Shown piece after piece: positions 25,839 to 37,364 of a stretch of 64,000 nt of DNA (the first letter of the stretch is position 1; every line of letters begins with the position of its first letter). The stretch covers positions 28,704,008 to 28,768,007 of the forward strand of contig CM049313.1 of NCBI GenBank assembly GCA_026874595.1, written 5' to 3'. Both the position numbers and the translations under genes were made by a program. The notes under the pieces are model-generated. The model saw only the letters and a program-made list of their open reading frames with translations, made no database searches and was not told where the DNA came from. The stretch is from Sipunculus nudus (Eukaryota; Annelida; Sipuncula; Golfingiida; Sipunculidae).

Positions 25839-27067
25839 CAGTGGAACCCCGCCTTGCGACCACCCCACAATTGCGACCACCCCACAATTACGACCATTTT
25901 GCTTGGTTCCGAATTATTTTAGTTTATTTATGTTTAAAAATGACTCAAAATTACGACCAGACCCTGAATTCAGAATTACGACCAGATTTCCTAGCCCCAG
26001 CGCTTATGCGACCCCGCTAATGCGACCACCGCTGAGAAGTACTAAAACAACATTTGTCACGAGTCAGTGGCTGCGTCTTGTCACAGGCGCCTTAACGAAA
26101 GATCAAAGCGGGTAACAAGGTTTCTTAACCCGAGTGTTTATCTGGTCCCGCATATCTTCCCGACTCGGTGTCTTCGCTGAGACTCGTTGAGGTGTAGGTA
26201 ATAGATCAAAGAGGGTAACCATCGGCCTGATTACTTAATGAGCCGGTCTGACCTGGGGTCAGATGCTAATTGCCCCTCAGTGATCACCTGTATTACAGCT
26301 ACCCTAAGTGTTGGGTTGCGGGCTTAATGTTTCAACTCATCACACATTGTTCGATCCTCATTGGTAAAATTAACGACCTAGTTAATCCTAAATGTGTTAA
26401 AACCTTACTGAAACTGAGTATTGAGCAGTCAGTAAAATGTATAAATAAAGCTTGCATGGGGGGGGGGGGGGGGAATCCCTCACATTAACTTGCCTTTTCT
26501 GATAGATCGTTGTCAGTTTATTTCTCTACTGGTTTATGTTTGCATTTTAATTGCTTGCTATTAGGCAACCATGCCTCTGAAAGAGCTCTCCTTGAAGGAT
26601 AAGTGGCGTTAATCAAGGCGGCAACACCACGCGCCGTCAGCACCAAATGGCTCAGCAGTTTAGCGTCAGGAAAACTCAAGTGCACGCAATATATACTCAA
26701 GCGGAAGGCTAAATATATGACAGCCACGTATTATGTTCAATATGCATTCAATAGGTTGTAATCGTATTGCCTTAGTGTTATTATTTGTTAATCATCAGTC
26801 ACTACGTATGTCTACGTATACTAATTTTTATCATGAATAAATATGTTCAGCTACACACACACAAAAACATTCATAATAAGGGTTCTCCGCTAAGTAAAAT
26901 ATTTTGTTATAATTCACATTAAAGATATGCAATAGATAAACTCTGATACACATTAAATATCAGCGTGTTATATGCGACCACGGTAAGAGTTTCACAAATA
27001 CGACCACCCCCAAATAACGACCACTTTGCTCAGTCCCCAGGGTGGTCGTAATTGTGGGGTTCCACTG
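25839..27067 (+). mobile_element. pogo/Tigger-type element relic, 1.23 kb
   Basis: The element starts CAGTGGAACCCC and ends GGGGTTCCACTG, and is flanked by TA on both sides (25837-25838 and 27068-27069). Both ends carry several GCGACCACC or TACGACCA words in opposite orientation. This end sequence with a TA duplication is typical of the pogo/Tigger branch of Tc1/mariner. A broken start of a CENP-B-like transposase lies at 26571-26761, which agrees. Most of the coding region is missing, so the copy cannot move by itself. A 16-base poly-G tract sits near 26458. Confidence 0.85.
26571..26761 (+). pseudogene. Broken N-terminus of a pogo-type transposase
   Basis: From ATG at 26571 the frame reads MPLKELSLKDKW, then hits a stop at 26610. 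The frame from 26606 continues with ALIKAATPRAVSTKW and later ILKRKAKYM, until a stop at 26759. The two parts fit together across a one-base loss at about 26608. A start with LSLKDKW.LIK followed about 30 residues on by ILKRK is the pattern of the N-terminal CENP-B-type helix-turn-helix that binds the ends of pogo elements. The catalytic DDE domain is absent. The call rests on this short pattern and on the matching pogo-type ends. Confidence 0.65.
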
Positions 27068-28269
27068 TATTAGATTAACTAACTGTTGAATGTTCACAGT
27101 GATTCATCAAACACTGCAACACTTAGCTTTTCTAAAAGTTGGTAAAATTAAGTTACCATAAAAAAGAGTGAAACATTTTACATATGTGAATACTGAATCA
27201 ACATTTCTTAGAAAATATGTAGAATACTAAGGATGTGACAAAGGAATCAAACACTAAATTATTTTAATGCAGCCACAAACTGTGGAAGAAGCTTGTAAGA
27301 AGTTGACTTGTCCTTGTTTGGCCCTTTATTTTCATGACACTCTTCCTGAGGTGGGTTGAGAAGTTGCATGTATGTGCTGGGTAAGTTATATTAAGAATAT
27401 AGTACCACCCTAGAAGCAGGTACGAGTTTTTCCATACTGAGCCATTCTCCAATAAATATATGTAAATATATGTTCATTGAGTCACTCAAAATACCACCTG
27501 ACCTACCTTCTCCATTGTCTATGATAAAACAGGTGTTAGTTCTGTACGCTCTTGTGTACAAAATGAATCTTCTTTGACATCTTTCTGAAACAGGTGTAGC
27601 AATTTATCAGAAGCTAAATGGTGTTATTTCCATGATCAGTTTGGAGAAAAGAGAAAATAGTATTAACTGTCAGCAACACAGGTGACAGTTCTCACATGCA
27701 GCTGCATGGAATACACTGACATCAAAAGGATATTGACACAAGTCTAGCAAGAATTAATAACAGCTATTTATTTAGAGTTTTTTTTTTATAAAATGAAATT
27801 GTCAACTTCTTAAATTTTATTCAAATACTGTTTACACCTGGTAAAATAATGATGATTTTTAAGAATAAGACCTCTAATAGTTATACCTCTCAAATGGAAT
27901 AATATGAATGTTTACAACAACTGAATCAAAATCCATTAATCAATCAATGAATTAAATCAAAGACCCCTAAGCAATATAAAGCTGCTGGTTAGCATAATCT
28001 GTTGCAAGCATCTGTCACTTATTTATTCAGTGGCATTGATAATAAAAAGATTAAAAAAATCACATGTACCATATATTTAATCGAGGATTAAAAATATATT
28101 ATATGCAAATATGTAAACAAGAAAATGACTGTTCTAAAAAATTCTACAGGTGTTAAAATTTGCATATTTGTGTAAAAATCCAAAATTTGGATAAAGTGAA
28201 GCAATTACTAAATTAAATATTCAATCTCTGCCTGAGTTCACTCCAACTTGAGTAAACTGGAAACCACTA

Positions 28270-29100
28270 AACCACCATTACCATCCATATACCCACATCC
28301 AGCCTTGGTACCCTGTAAACCATACCAATATCAATATTTACCCATCCAGCCTGGGTATCCAGATCAGTCCCACCACTAACACCCATGTACACACATACAG
28401 CTTTGGTGCTGTGCCCCATTCCACCAACACCCTTGTACACATCCAGCCTTGTTACACTGGACCACATTCCACAAACACCTATGAAAACAGATCCAGCCTT
28501 GGTACCCTGGACCCCAGTCCAACACCAGTCATGTATTTACACATCTAGCCTTGGTACCCTAGACCCCATTCCATCAACACCCACATACATACATCCTGCC
28601 TTTGTACCCTGGACCCCAGTCCACCACCAGTCATGTATTCACACATCCAGCCTTTGCACCCTGGACCCCAGTCCACCATCAGTCATGTATTCACACATCC
28701 AGCCTTGTTAGGCCTTCCCTTGACCCCATTCCATCAACACCCACATACATAGATCCATCCTCGGTACCCTGGACCCCAGTCCACCGGCTGTCATGTATTC
28801 ACACATCCAGACTTGGTATCCTGAACCCCATTCCACAAGCACCACCCGTACACATGCATCCAGCACTGGTACCCTGGACCCTATTCCCCTCCACTGCCAA
28901 TGTGCACACATCCATCCTTGGTACCCTAGACCTCATTTCACCAACATCTATGTACACACATCCAGCCTTGGTACCCTGGACCTAAGTCCACAAGCACCAC
29001 AATGTGCACACATCCAGCGTTGGTAACCTGGACTCCATTCACACATCCGGCCTTGGTACCCTGGAACTCATTCCACCACCACCACCCATGTACATACAAT
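28270..29100 (+). repeat. Minisatellite, about 50-57-bp unit
   Basis: About 15 irregular units with the landmarks CACACATCCAGCCTTGGTAC, CCTGGACCCCAGTCCACCA and CACCCATGTA. Unit length varies from about 48 to 57 bases. The array translates into proline- and threonine-rich frames of about 100 codons on the plus strand and others on the minus strand. These shift frame between units and are not genes. Confidence 0.9.
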
Positions 29101-29718
29101 CAGCCTTGATCAGAAGCATAAATTACCATTTTGTTAACTACGTGCCCATGAGGTAGTGTTTGAACCTGCTGCAGATTTTACTCAACACAAATATGATACT
29201 GCACAGTTACAGGTTTTTATTTTGCTAATTTTATCGTTCTAATCACAAATTACTTTTGTCTTCTTTATTCATCTTCGAATTCGAGGTTTCAGTAAAAATG
29301 CCTTGGAAAAATCTAACAAAATTATCTTAGCACAGCCTACTTCTTGAAACAGCAAAATTTTCATCACATGTCACATTTGATCAAGTGCTGTTAAAATAAA
29401 TATCTTACCTACTCAGCAGTCCATACATATAAAACTTGGGTCCACAATGCTCCTTCTGGCATCTATTTTTAAAGGATTCTCAAAGATGTCTAATGGTTAT
29501 GCTGAACTACACTGAATTTTGTACAGTAGTTTCTAATAAAAAGCTGCTAATGATCACTTGCTTTACTGTAAAAAATATAAAACCAACATATCTATATAAA
29601 AGCAACTTTTTAAAATATAAAAACTCTCCAAATTTCAAAGACTGCTACAGTTATTAACATTCCTGCTTACTTGATTGCCCACTCTTAATATACTTACTTG
29701 TAGGAGCATCAATATGTT

Positions 29719-29892
29719 GGGGGGGGGGGGTCATCCCCCACCCTTGAAGATTAACTGATGCTACTGCTTAATTGTGTGCTGTACTCATATGGGAAAAGTG
29801 CACTGGGAAGTCTTATATTCAGTAGCTTATGTGTGTGTGTGTGTGGGGGGGGGGGGTTCCAAGTGGTCAAGACAGTCCCCCCCCCCCCCTTA
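29719..29892. repeat. Poly-G and poly-C tracts facing each other
   Basis: A 13-base G run begins near 29719. A (GT)n stretch then leads into a 14-base G run (about 29845) and, 20 bases later, a 14-base C run (about 29877). The last two can pair as a hairpin, and the G runs may form quadruplexes. Many such tracts occur in this window. Confidence 0.8.
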
Positions 29893-30181
29893 CACTGGCA
29901 ACCAGTGAATTATTGGCTGTATCCCATACGCTTTTGAAAAGTAAGGACTTTTTTTTGGAAATCCCCACCCCCAGGTTAGACCCCCCCACTTTCCGAAATC
30001 CTGTACATATCCCTGTATAGGATTTGTCTCATTACTGTATTTGAATGGTGGTTTGTACTTTCGGATGCATATTAATTCTGTTGAAGTAAAATTGTCGTTG
30101 TAATTTATAAAAGCTTGAATAAGTGTTCTCAATGAGCGGTTAAAACAAGTAAAATGTAATTTCTCTCGGAAAACATGTCTA

Positions 30182-30256
30182 AAGATAAGATAAGATAACA
30201 TTTATTAGCCTTCAGTTCCAGGAATTTGTCGTTGACTTGCAATTCATTACATAAAA
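30182..30256 (-). repeat. Possible retroposon 3' tail with (TTATC)n
   Basis: On the minus strand the sequence ends in GGCTAATAAATG followed by TTATC repeated about three times. A unique-looking 3' end plus a short tandem tail is the style of some SINEs and LINEs. No body of such an element was identified upstream, so this is weak. Confidence 0.25.
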
Positions 30257-30609
30257 ATAAATAAGTAAATAGATAGATAAATACATAAAAATAATACATA
30301 AAAATCACACATAACATATTGACTATGCATGTAAAATTAAGCATGTAAAAATGATAAAACAGATAATTCTGCAGGTAAAACACATAATTCAAAACATTAA
30401 ATATCTAAGAGGGTTGTGAGTTAAAAAGTTTAATACTGTGTGGTACGAGAGATTTTTTAAAACGACATAACATGATGTTTCAATGGACCCGATTTTGAAA
30501 ATAACGGTGAAACATGTTTTGAAACAGGTTTAAATTTGAAACATGTTTGCATACAAAACATGCTAAACATCATGTAAAACATCAGTGAAACGTCATTTTT
30601 TAGAGTGTA

Positions 30610-30780
30610 TCAGAAAACAAACTACAAGCCCACCGTGCAAACTATTGACAGAATATTAGAAAACAATATCACTGCAAGCCCATCGTGCAAACTACTGAAA
30701 GAGTATTACACACAATATCTAAAAACATACTGAAAACCCACCGTGCAAACTATTGAAAGAATAGAACAAACAAGATGACC
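30610..30780 (+). repeat. 58-59-bp satellite, right block of the split array
   Basis: Three units continuing the array that stops at 22699, in phase across the TA duplication. The last unit breaks off at AGAATAGAACAAACA, where the higher-order composite array begins (GATGACCTGAGGTCAGGCGC). Confidence 0.9.
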
Positions 30781-30790
30781 TGAGGTCAGG

Positions 30791-32520
30791 CGCTTGCCGG
30801 AAATGATGTAAAGTTAGTCAGATGAACGAGCAGTGTCAAAGTGAAAGAAAATAATCCATAGTTTGTGAAGAAAGAACCAATATTAAAAAAGTTCGAAAGA
30901 AAATAAAATTTTGATATATTTTGATCACCTTGACCTTGACCTTTGACTTATTGTATAATAAACATAGGACTTCCAGATATCATCACGATATATGACAAGT
31001 GTAATTTACAAAACGATTCCTGCAAAACTGTAGCCAGTAGAATGCTACATGTGAGACGCAAGAACCAGGAAGCAGGCGAAATTGAGGACAACTGACAAAC
31101 ATACTGACAAACTGACAGAAGATTGAGAACAGATGACTTAATCATGTTATGAAGAAACCTCAGAGGAAGATAATAAGCCATAGTTTATGTAAATGAGGTT
31201 TATAGTTTTGGAGATATGGCCAAAAAATGATATGTTTTGCAAGTTTTAGCGCACCGCCCCCTAGCGGCCAATTCTGGAAAATGAAAAATCGGTTTCGAGA
31301 TATTAGTGTAAGACATAAAATGTAATAGTTTTAAAAGGATTCTTTCAAAACTGTGGCCTGTAGAATGCTATATGTGAGACGCCAGAACCGGCAAGCAAGC
31401 GAATTTGAGGACAACTGACAAACAGACGGACACACAGACAAAGTGACTCAAGATTAAGACCAAATGAATACACCAGGTTTTTGGAAAGACCCAGAGGAAG
31501 AAAATAAGCTATAGTTTATGTAAATGAGGTTTATAATTTTGGAGATATGGCCAAAAAATGATATGTTGTGCAAGTTTGAGTGCACCGCCCCCTAGCGGCC
31601 AATTCTGGAAAATGAAAAATCGGTTTCGAGATATTAGTGTAAGACATAAGATATAATAATTTTAAAAGGATTCTTTCAAAACTGTGGCCTGTAGAATGCT
31701 ATATGTGAGACGCAAGAACCGGCAAGCGAGCGGTTTTGAGGACAACTGAGAAACAGACGGACACACAGACAAAGTGACTCAAGATTGAGACCAAATGAAT
31801 CCACCAGGATCTAGAAAAGACTCAGAGGAAGAAAATAAGCTATAGTTTATGTAATTGAGGCTTACAGTTTTGGAGATATGGCCAAAACATGGTATGTTGG
31901 GGAGGTTTGCATACAGCACCCCCTAGCGGCCGCATTCAGAAAATGGAAAAACAATTTCGAGATAATAGTGTAGGACTTACGATATGTCAGTTTCAAAAAG
32001 ATTCCAGCAAAACTGTGACCTCCAGGGCAAGACTACTAAAATCTCGAAATATCTCGTTTGACGAGATATTATACGAGATATTGCGAGACTTTTCAAACAA
32101 TCTTGCAGTATTTGTTGAATGCTACCTGAAGCAAAAAACTAGACCTCTCTAGCTGTAAAACTGCCAAAGTTAGAAAAATAAGGCCCCTTATTTTCGAATA
32201 TCATGACTTTTCCCCTAAAATTCGTAACCATGGTTACGGCAAATTTTAGACAGCTACACACCAGATGACTGGCCTTGGAATGACGTTTAAAATGAGCTAT
32301 GTTTGAAGAAGATACGACTAATAGTGACAAAGATGTGAAGGAAAAACCGTTTTGAGAAGTTTTGATGACCTTGACCTTTGACCTGTATTGCCCAAAAACA
32401 ATATGCTTCCAGGACTTTTGCTTATCTGACAGATGTGTTAGTTTAAAAGCAATTTCTGCAAAATTGTGGCCTCTAGAGAGTACACAGACAAACAGACAAA
32501 CTAGATGACCTGAGGTCACG
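30791..32520 (-). repeat. Higher-order unit 1
   Basis: Monomer cores (GCCCCCTAGCGGCC) lie at about 31255, 31587 and 31917. The hairpin with 9-bp stems and a TTG loop lies at 32049-32069. The half-site block is at about 32368-32383. Confidence 0.9.
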
Positions 32521-34256
32521 CGCTTGCCGGAAAGGATGTAAAGTTAGTCAGATGAACGAGCAGTATAAAAGTGAAAGAAAATAATCCATAGTTTGTGAAG
32601 AAAGAACCAATATTAACAAAGTTCTAAAGAAAATAAGATTTTGATATATTTTGATCACCTTGTCCTTGACCTTTGACTTATTTGAATAATAAACATAGGA
32701 CTTCCAGATATCATCATGACATATGACAAGTGTAATTTACAAAACGATTCCTTCAAAACTGTCCAGTAGAATGCTACATGTGAGACGCAAGCACCTGGAA
32801 GCAAGCGAAATTGAGGACAACTGACAAACAGACAAACATACTGACAAACTGACCCAAGATTGAGACCAGTTGACTTAATCATGTGATGGAGAAACCTCAG
32901 AGGAAGATAAAAAGCTATAGTTTATGTAAATGAGGTTTATACTTTTGGAGATATGGCCAAAAAATGAAATGTTGTGGAAGTTTGAGTGCACCGCCCCCTA
33001 GCGGCCTTATCTGGAAAATGAAAAATTCGTTTCGAGATTTTAGTGTAAGACATAAGATGTAATAGTTTTAAAAGGATTCTTTCAAAACTGTGGCCTGTAG
33101 AATGCTATATGTGAGACGCAAGAACCGGCAAGCAGACGAATTTGAGGACAACTGAGAAACAGACGGACACACAGACAAAGTGACTCAAGATTGAGACCAA
33201 ATGAATACACCAGGTTTTTGGAAAGACCCAGAGGAAGAAAATAAGCTATAGTTTATGTAAATGAGGTTTATAGTTTTGGAGATATGGCCAAAAAATGATA
33301 TGTTGTGCAAGTTTGAGTGCACCGCCCCCTAGCGGCCAATTCTGGAAAAGGAAAAATCCGTTTCGAGATATTAGTGTAAGACATAACATGTAATAGTTTT
33401 AAAAGGATTCTTTCAAAACTGTGAGCTGTAGAATGCTATATGTGAGACGCCATAACCGGTAAGCAGGCGAGTTTGATGAAAACTGAGAAACAGACGGACA
33501 CACTGACAAAGTGACTCAAGGTTGAGTCAAAATGACTCCACCAGGATCTAGAAAAGACTCAGAGGAAGAAAATAAGCTATAGTTTATGTAATTGAGGCTC
33601 ACAATTTTGGAGATATCGCCAAAACATGATATGTTGGGGAGGTTTGCATACAGCGCCACCTAGCGGCTGTATTCAAAAAATGGAAAAAACGGTTTCGAGA
33701 TAATAGTGTAGGACTTACGCTATGTCAGTTTCAAAAAGATTCCTGCAAAACTGTGACCTCCAGGGCAAGATTACTGAAATCTCGAAATATCTCGTTTGAC
33801 GAGATATTATACGAGATATCGCGAGACCTGTAATAAAATCTTGCAGTACTTGTTAAATGCTACCTGATGCAAAAAACTAGACCTCTCTATCTGTAAAACT
33901 GCCAAAGTTAGAAAAATAAGGCTCCTTATTTTCGAATATCATGACTTTTTCCCAAAAATTCGAAACCATGGTTACGGCAAATTTGAGTCAGCTACACACC
34001 AGATGATTGGCCTTGGAATGTCGTTTAAAATGAGCTATGTTTGAAGAAGATACGACTAATAGTGACAAAGATATGAAGAAAACACCGTTTAGAGATGTTT
34101 TGATGACCTTGACCTTGACCTTTGACCTGTATTGCCCAAAAACAATAGGCCCCGAGGACTTTTGCTTGTCTACCAGCTGTATAAGTTTAAAGACAATTGC
34201 TACAAAATTGTGGCCTGTAGAGAGTACACAGACAAACTAGATGACCAGAGGTCACG
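32521..34256 (-). repeat. Higher-order unit 2
   Basis: Monomer cores lie at about 32991, 33322 and 33653, and the hairpin is at about 33787-33807. The stretch from about 33180 to 33790 shares rare variants (CGCCATAACCGGTAAGCAGG, GATGAAAACTGAG, GCGCCACCTAGCGGCTG) with unit 4, so these two are closest relatives. Confidence 0.9.
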
Positions 34257-35632
34257 CGCTTGCCGGAAATGATGTAAAGTTAGTCAGATGAACGAGCAGT
34301 GTCAAAGTGAAAGAAAATAATCCATACTTTGTGAAGAAAGAACCAATATTAATAAAGTTCTAAAGAAAATAAGATTTTGATATATTTTGATCACCTTGAC
34401 CTTGACCTTTGACTTATTTGAATAATAAACATAGGACTTCCAGATATCATCACGATATATGACAAGTGTAATTTACAAAACGATTCCTGCAAAACTGTAG
34501 CCAGTAGAATGCTACATGTGAGACGCAAGAACCAGGAAGCAGGCGAAATTGAGGACAACTGACAAACAGTCAACATACTGACAAACTGACCAAAGATTGT
34601 GAACAGATGACTTAATCTTGTTATGAAGAAACCTCAGAGGAAGATAATAAGCTATAGTTTATGTAAATGAGCTTTATAGTTTTGGAGATATGGCCAAAAA
34701 ATGATATGTTGTGCAAGTTTGAGTGCACCGCCCCCTAGCGGCCAATTCTGGAAAATGAAAAATCTGTTTCGAGATATTAGTGTGAGACATAAGATGTAAT
34801 AGTTTTAAAAAGATTCTTTCAAAACTGTGTCCTGTAGAATGCTTTATGTGAGACGCAAGAACCGGCAAGCAAGCGGATTTGAGGACAACTAAGAAACAGA
34901 CGGACACACAGACAAAGTGTTACAAGATTGAGACCAGATGACTAAACGAGTTCATGAAGAAGACTTAGATGAAAAAAATAAACTATAGTTTTTGTAATTG
35001 AGGCTTATAATTATGGAGATATTGCCAAAACATGATATGTTGGAGAGGTTTGCACCCAGCGCCCCCTAGCGGCCGAATTAAAAAAAATGAAAAATTGATT
35101 TCGAGATACAAAAAGATTCCTGCAAAACTGTGGCCTCCAGGGCAAGATTACTGAAATCTCGAAATATCTCGTTTGACGAGATATTATACGAGATACAGCG
35201 AGACTCTTAATAGAATCTTGTGGTACTAGGTGAATGCTACCTGAAGCAAAAAACTAGACCTCTGTAGCTTTAAAACTGACAAATTTAGAAAAATATCAGC
35301 ACTTTTCCCCAAAAATGCGTTACCATTGTTACCGCCAATTGAGTCAGCTACACACCAGAAAACAGGCCTTGGAATGACGATTAAAATGAGCTACTGTTGA
35401 AGTAGATACGACCAATATTAACACAGATATGAACAAAAAACCGTTTTGTATACTTTTGATGACCTTGACCTTGACATTTGACCTATAATGCCCAAAAACA
35501 ATAGGCCTCCAGGACTTTTGCTTGCCTACCAGCTGTATAAGTTTGAAAGCAATTGCTGGAAAATTGTGGCCTGTAGAGAGTACAGAGACAGACAGACAGA
35601 CAAACAAACAAACTAGATGACCAGAGGTCACG
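34257..35632 (-). repeat. Higher-order unit 3, one monomer short
   Basis: Only two monomer cores (about 34729 and 35060) are present; the unit is about 355 bases shorter than its neighbours, which equals one monomer. The hairpin is at about 35164-35184. Unequal exchange between monomers explains the loss. Confidence 0.88.
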
Positions 35633-37320
35633 CGCTTGCCGGAAATGAAGTAAAGTTAGTCAGATAAACGATCAATGTCAAAGTGAAAGAAAATAATCCC
35701 TAGTTTGTAAAGATAGGATCAATATAATCAAAGTTCTGAAGAAAAAAATGTTGATATGTTTTGATCACCTTTACCTTGACCTTTGACTTATTTGAATAAT
35801 AAACAAAGGGCTTCGAGATATCGTTACGACAAGTATAAATAACAAAGCGACTCCTGCAAAATTGTGGCCAGTAGAATGCTACATGTGAGACGCAAGAACC
35901 AGGAAGCAGGCGAAATTGAGGACAACTGACAAACAGACAAACATACTAACAAACTGACCCAAGATTGAGACCAGTTGACCTAATCTTGTGATGGAGAAAC
36001 CTCAGAGGAAGATAATAAGCTATAGTTTATGTAAATGAGGTTTATAGTTTTGGAGAAATCGACAAAAAAATGATATGTTGTGCAAGTTTGAGTGCACCGC
36101 CCCCTAGCGGCCAATTCAGGAAAATGAAAAATCCGTTTCGAGATATTAGTGTAAGACATAAGATGTAATAGTTTTAAAAGGATTCTTTCAAAACTGTGGC
36201 CTGTAGAATGCTATATGTGAGACGCAAGAACCGGCAAGCAAGCGAATTTGAGGACAACTGAGAAACAGACGGACACACAGACAAAGTGACTCAAGATTGA
36301 GACCAAATGAATACACCAGGTTTTTGGAAAGACCCAGAGGAAGAAAATAAGCTATAGTTTATGTAAATGAGGTTTATAGTTTTGGAGATATGGCCAAAAA
36401 ATGATATGTTGTGCAAGTTTGAGTGCACCGCCCCCTAGCGGCCAATTCTGAAAAAGGAAAAATCCGTTTCGAGATATTAGTGTAAGACATAAAATGTAAT
36501 AGTTTTAAAAGGATTCTTTCAAAACTGTGAGCTGTAGAATGCTATATGTGAGACGCCATAACCGGTAAGCAGGCGAGTTTGATGAAAACTGAGAAACAGA
36601 CGGACACACTGACAAAGTGACTCAAGGTTGAGTCAAAATGACTCCACCAGGATCTAGAAAAGACTCAGAGGAAGAAAATAAGCTATAGTTTATGTAATTG
36701 AGGCTCACAATTTTGGAGATATCGCCAAAACATGATATGTTGGGGAGGTTTGCATACAGCGCCACCTAGCGGCTGCATTCAAAAAATGGAAAAACGGTTT
36801 CGAGATAATAGTGTAGGACTTACGATATGTCAGTTTCAAAAAGATTCCTGTAAAACTGTGACCTCAAGAGCAAGATTACTGAAATCTTGAAATATCTCGT
36901 TTGACGAGATATTATACGCGATATCGCGAGACTTTTAATAAAATCTTGCAGTACTTGTTAAATGCTACCTGATGCAAAAAAACAGACCTCTCTAGCTTTA
37001 AAACTGACAAAGTTAGAAAAATAAGACCCCTTATTTCAGAATATCATGACTTTTTCCCCCAAATTGCGTAACCATGGTTACGGCAAATTTGAAAGAGCTA
37101 CACACCAGAAGAAATGCCTGGTAATGACGTTTAAAATGAGCTATGTTTGAAGAAGATACCACTAATAGTAACAAAGATATGAAGAAAAAACCGTTTTGTA
37201 TACTTTTGATGACCTTGACCTTTGACCTATATTGCCCAAAAACAATAGGCTTCCTGGAATTTTGATTTTTGACCAGCTGTGTGAGTTTGAAAGCAATTCC
37301 TGCAAAATTGTGGCCTGTAG
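35633..37320 (-). repeat. Higher-order unit 4
   Basis: Monomer cores lie at about 36097, 36430 and 36769, and the hairpin is at about 36892-36912. It shares rare variants with unit 2. After the half-site block (about 37208-37226) it changes into the 60-bp hairpin array. Confidence 0.9.
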
Positions 37321-37364
37321 AGAGTCAACAGACAAACAAACAAACAGACAGACAGACATACGCG

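Larger units (their letters stand above)
22702..30607. mobile_element. 7.9-kb CACTA-like (EnSpm-type) non-autonomous element
   Basis: The element starts CACTCTAAAAA and ends TTTTTTAGAGTG, and is bordered by TA at 22700-22701 and 30608-30609. Removing it rejoins the 58-59-bp satellite in phase at CAAACAATATCAGAAAAC, which is strong proof of the borders. Both subterminal regions (22720-23130 and about 30500-30600) are dense in AAACATG, ACATGTTT and related words. CACT ends, a short duplication and subterminal repeats are features of CACTA elements; the class is inferred from these. No transposase is seen; the interior is AT-rich with a pogo relic, a minisatellite and poly-G tracts. Confidence 0.85.
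30781..37320 (-). repeat. Higher-order array of the composite module
   Basis: Four tandem units in the orientation opposite to the 1-10.8 kb cluster. CGCTTGCCGG marks unit borders at 30791, 32521, 34257 and 35633, so periods are 1730, 1736 and 1376. Each unit holds two or three 335-bp monomers with a CTCF-like core, one TCTCGTTTGACGAGA hairpin, a TTGACCTTTGACC half-site block and a GACAGACAAACAAAC microsatellite remnant. The third unit is short because it has two monomers in place of three. No coding frame is real here. Confidence 0.93.

Noticed and set aside
28385-28985. Proline-rich frames of 108 and 127 codons
   Set aside because: They are translations of a minisatellite whose unit length varies, so the reading frame changes from unit to unit. 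Frames are also open on the other strand.
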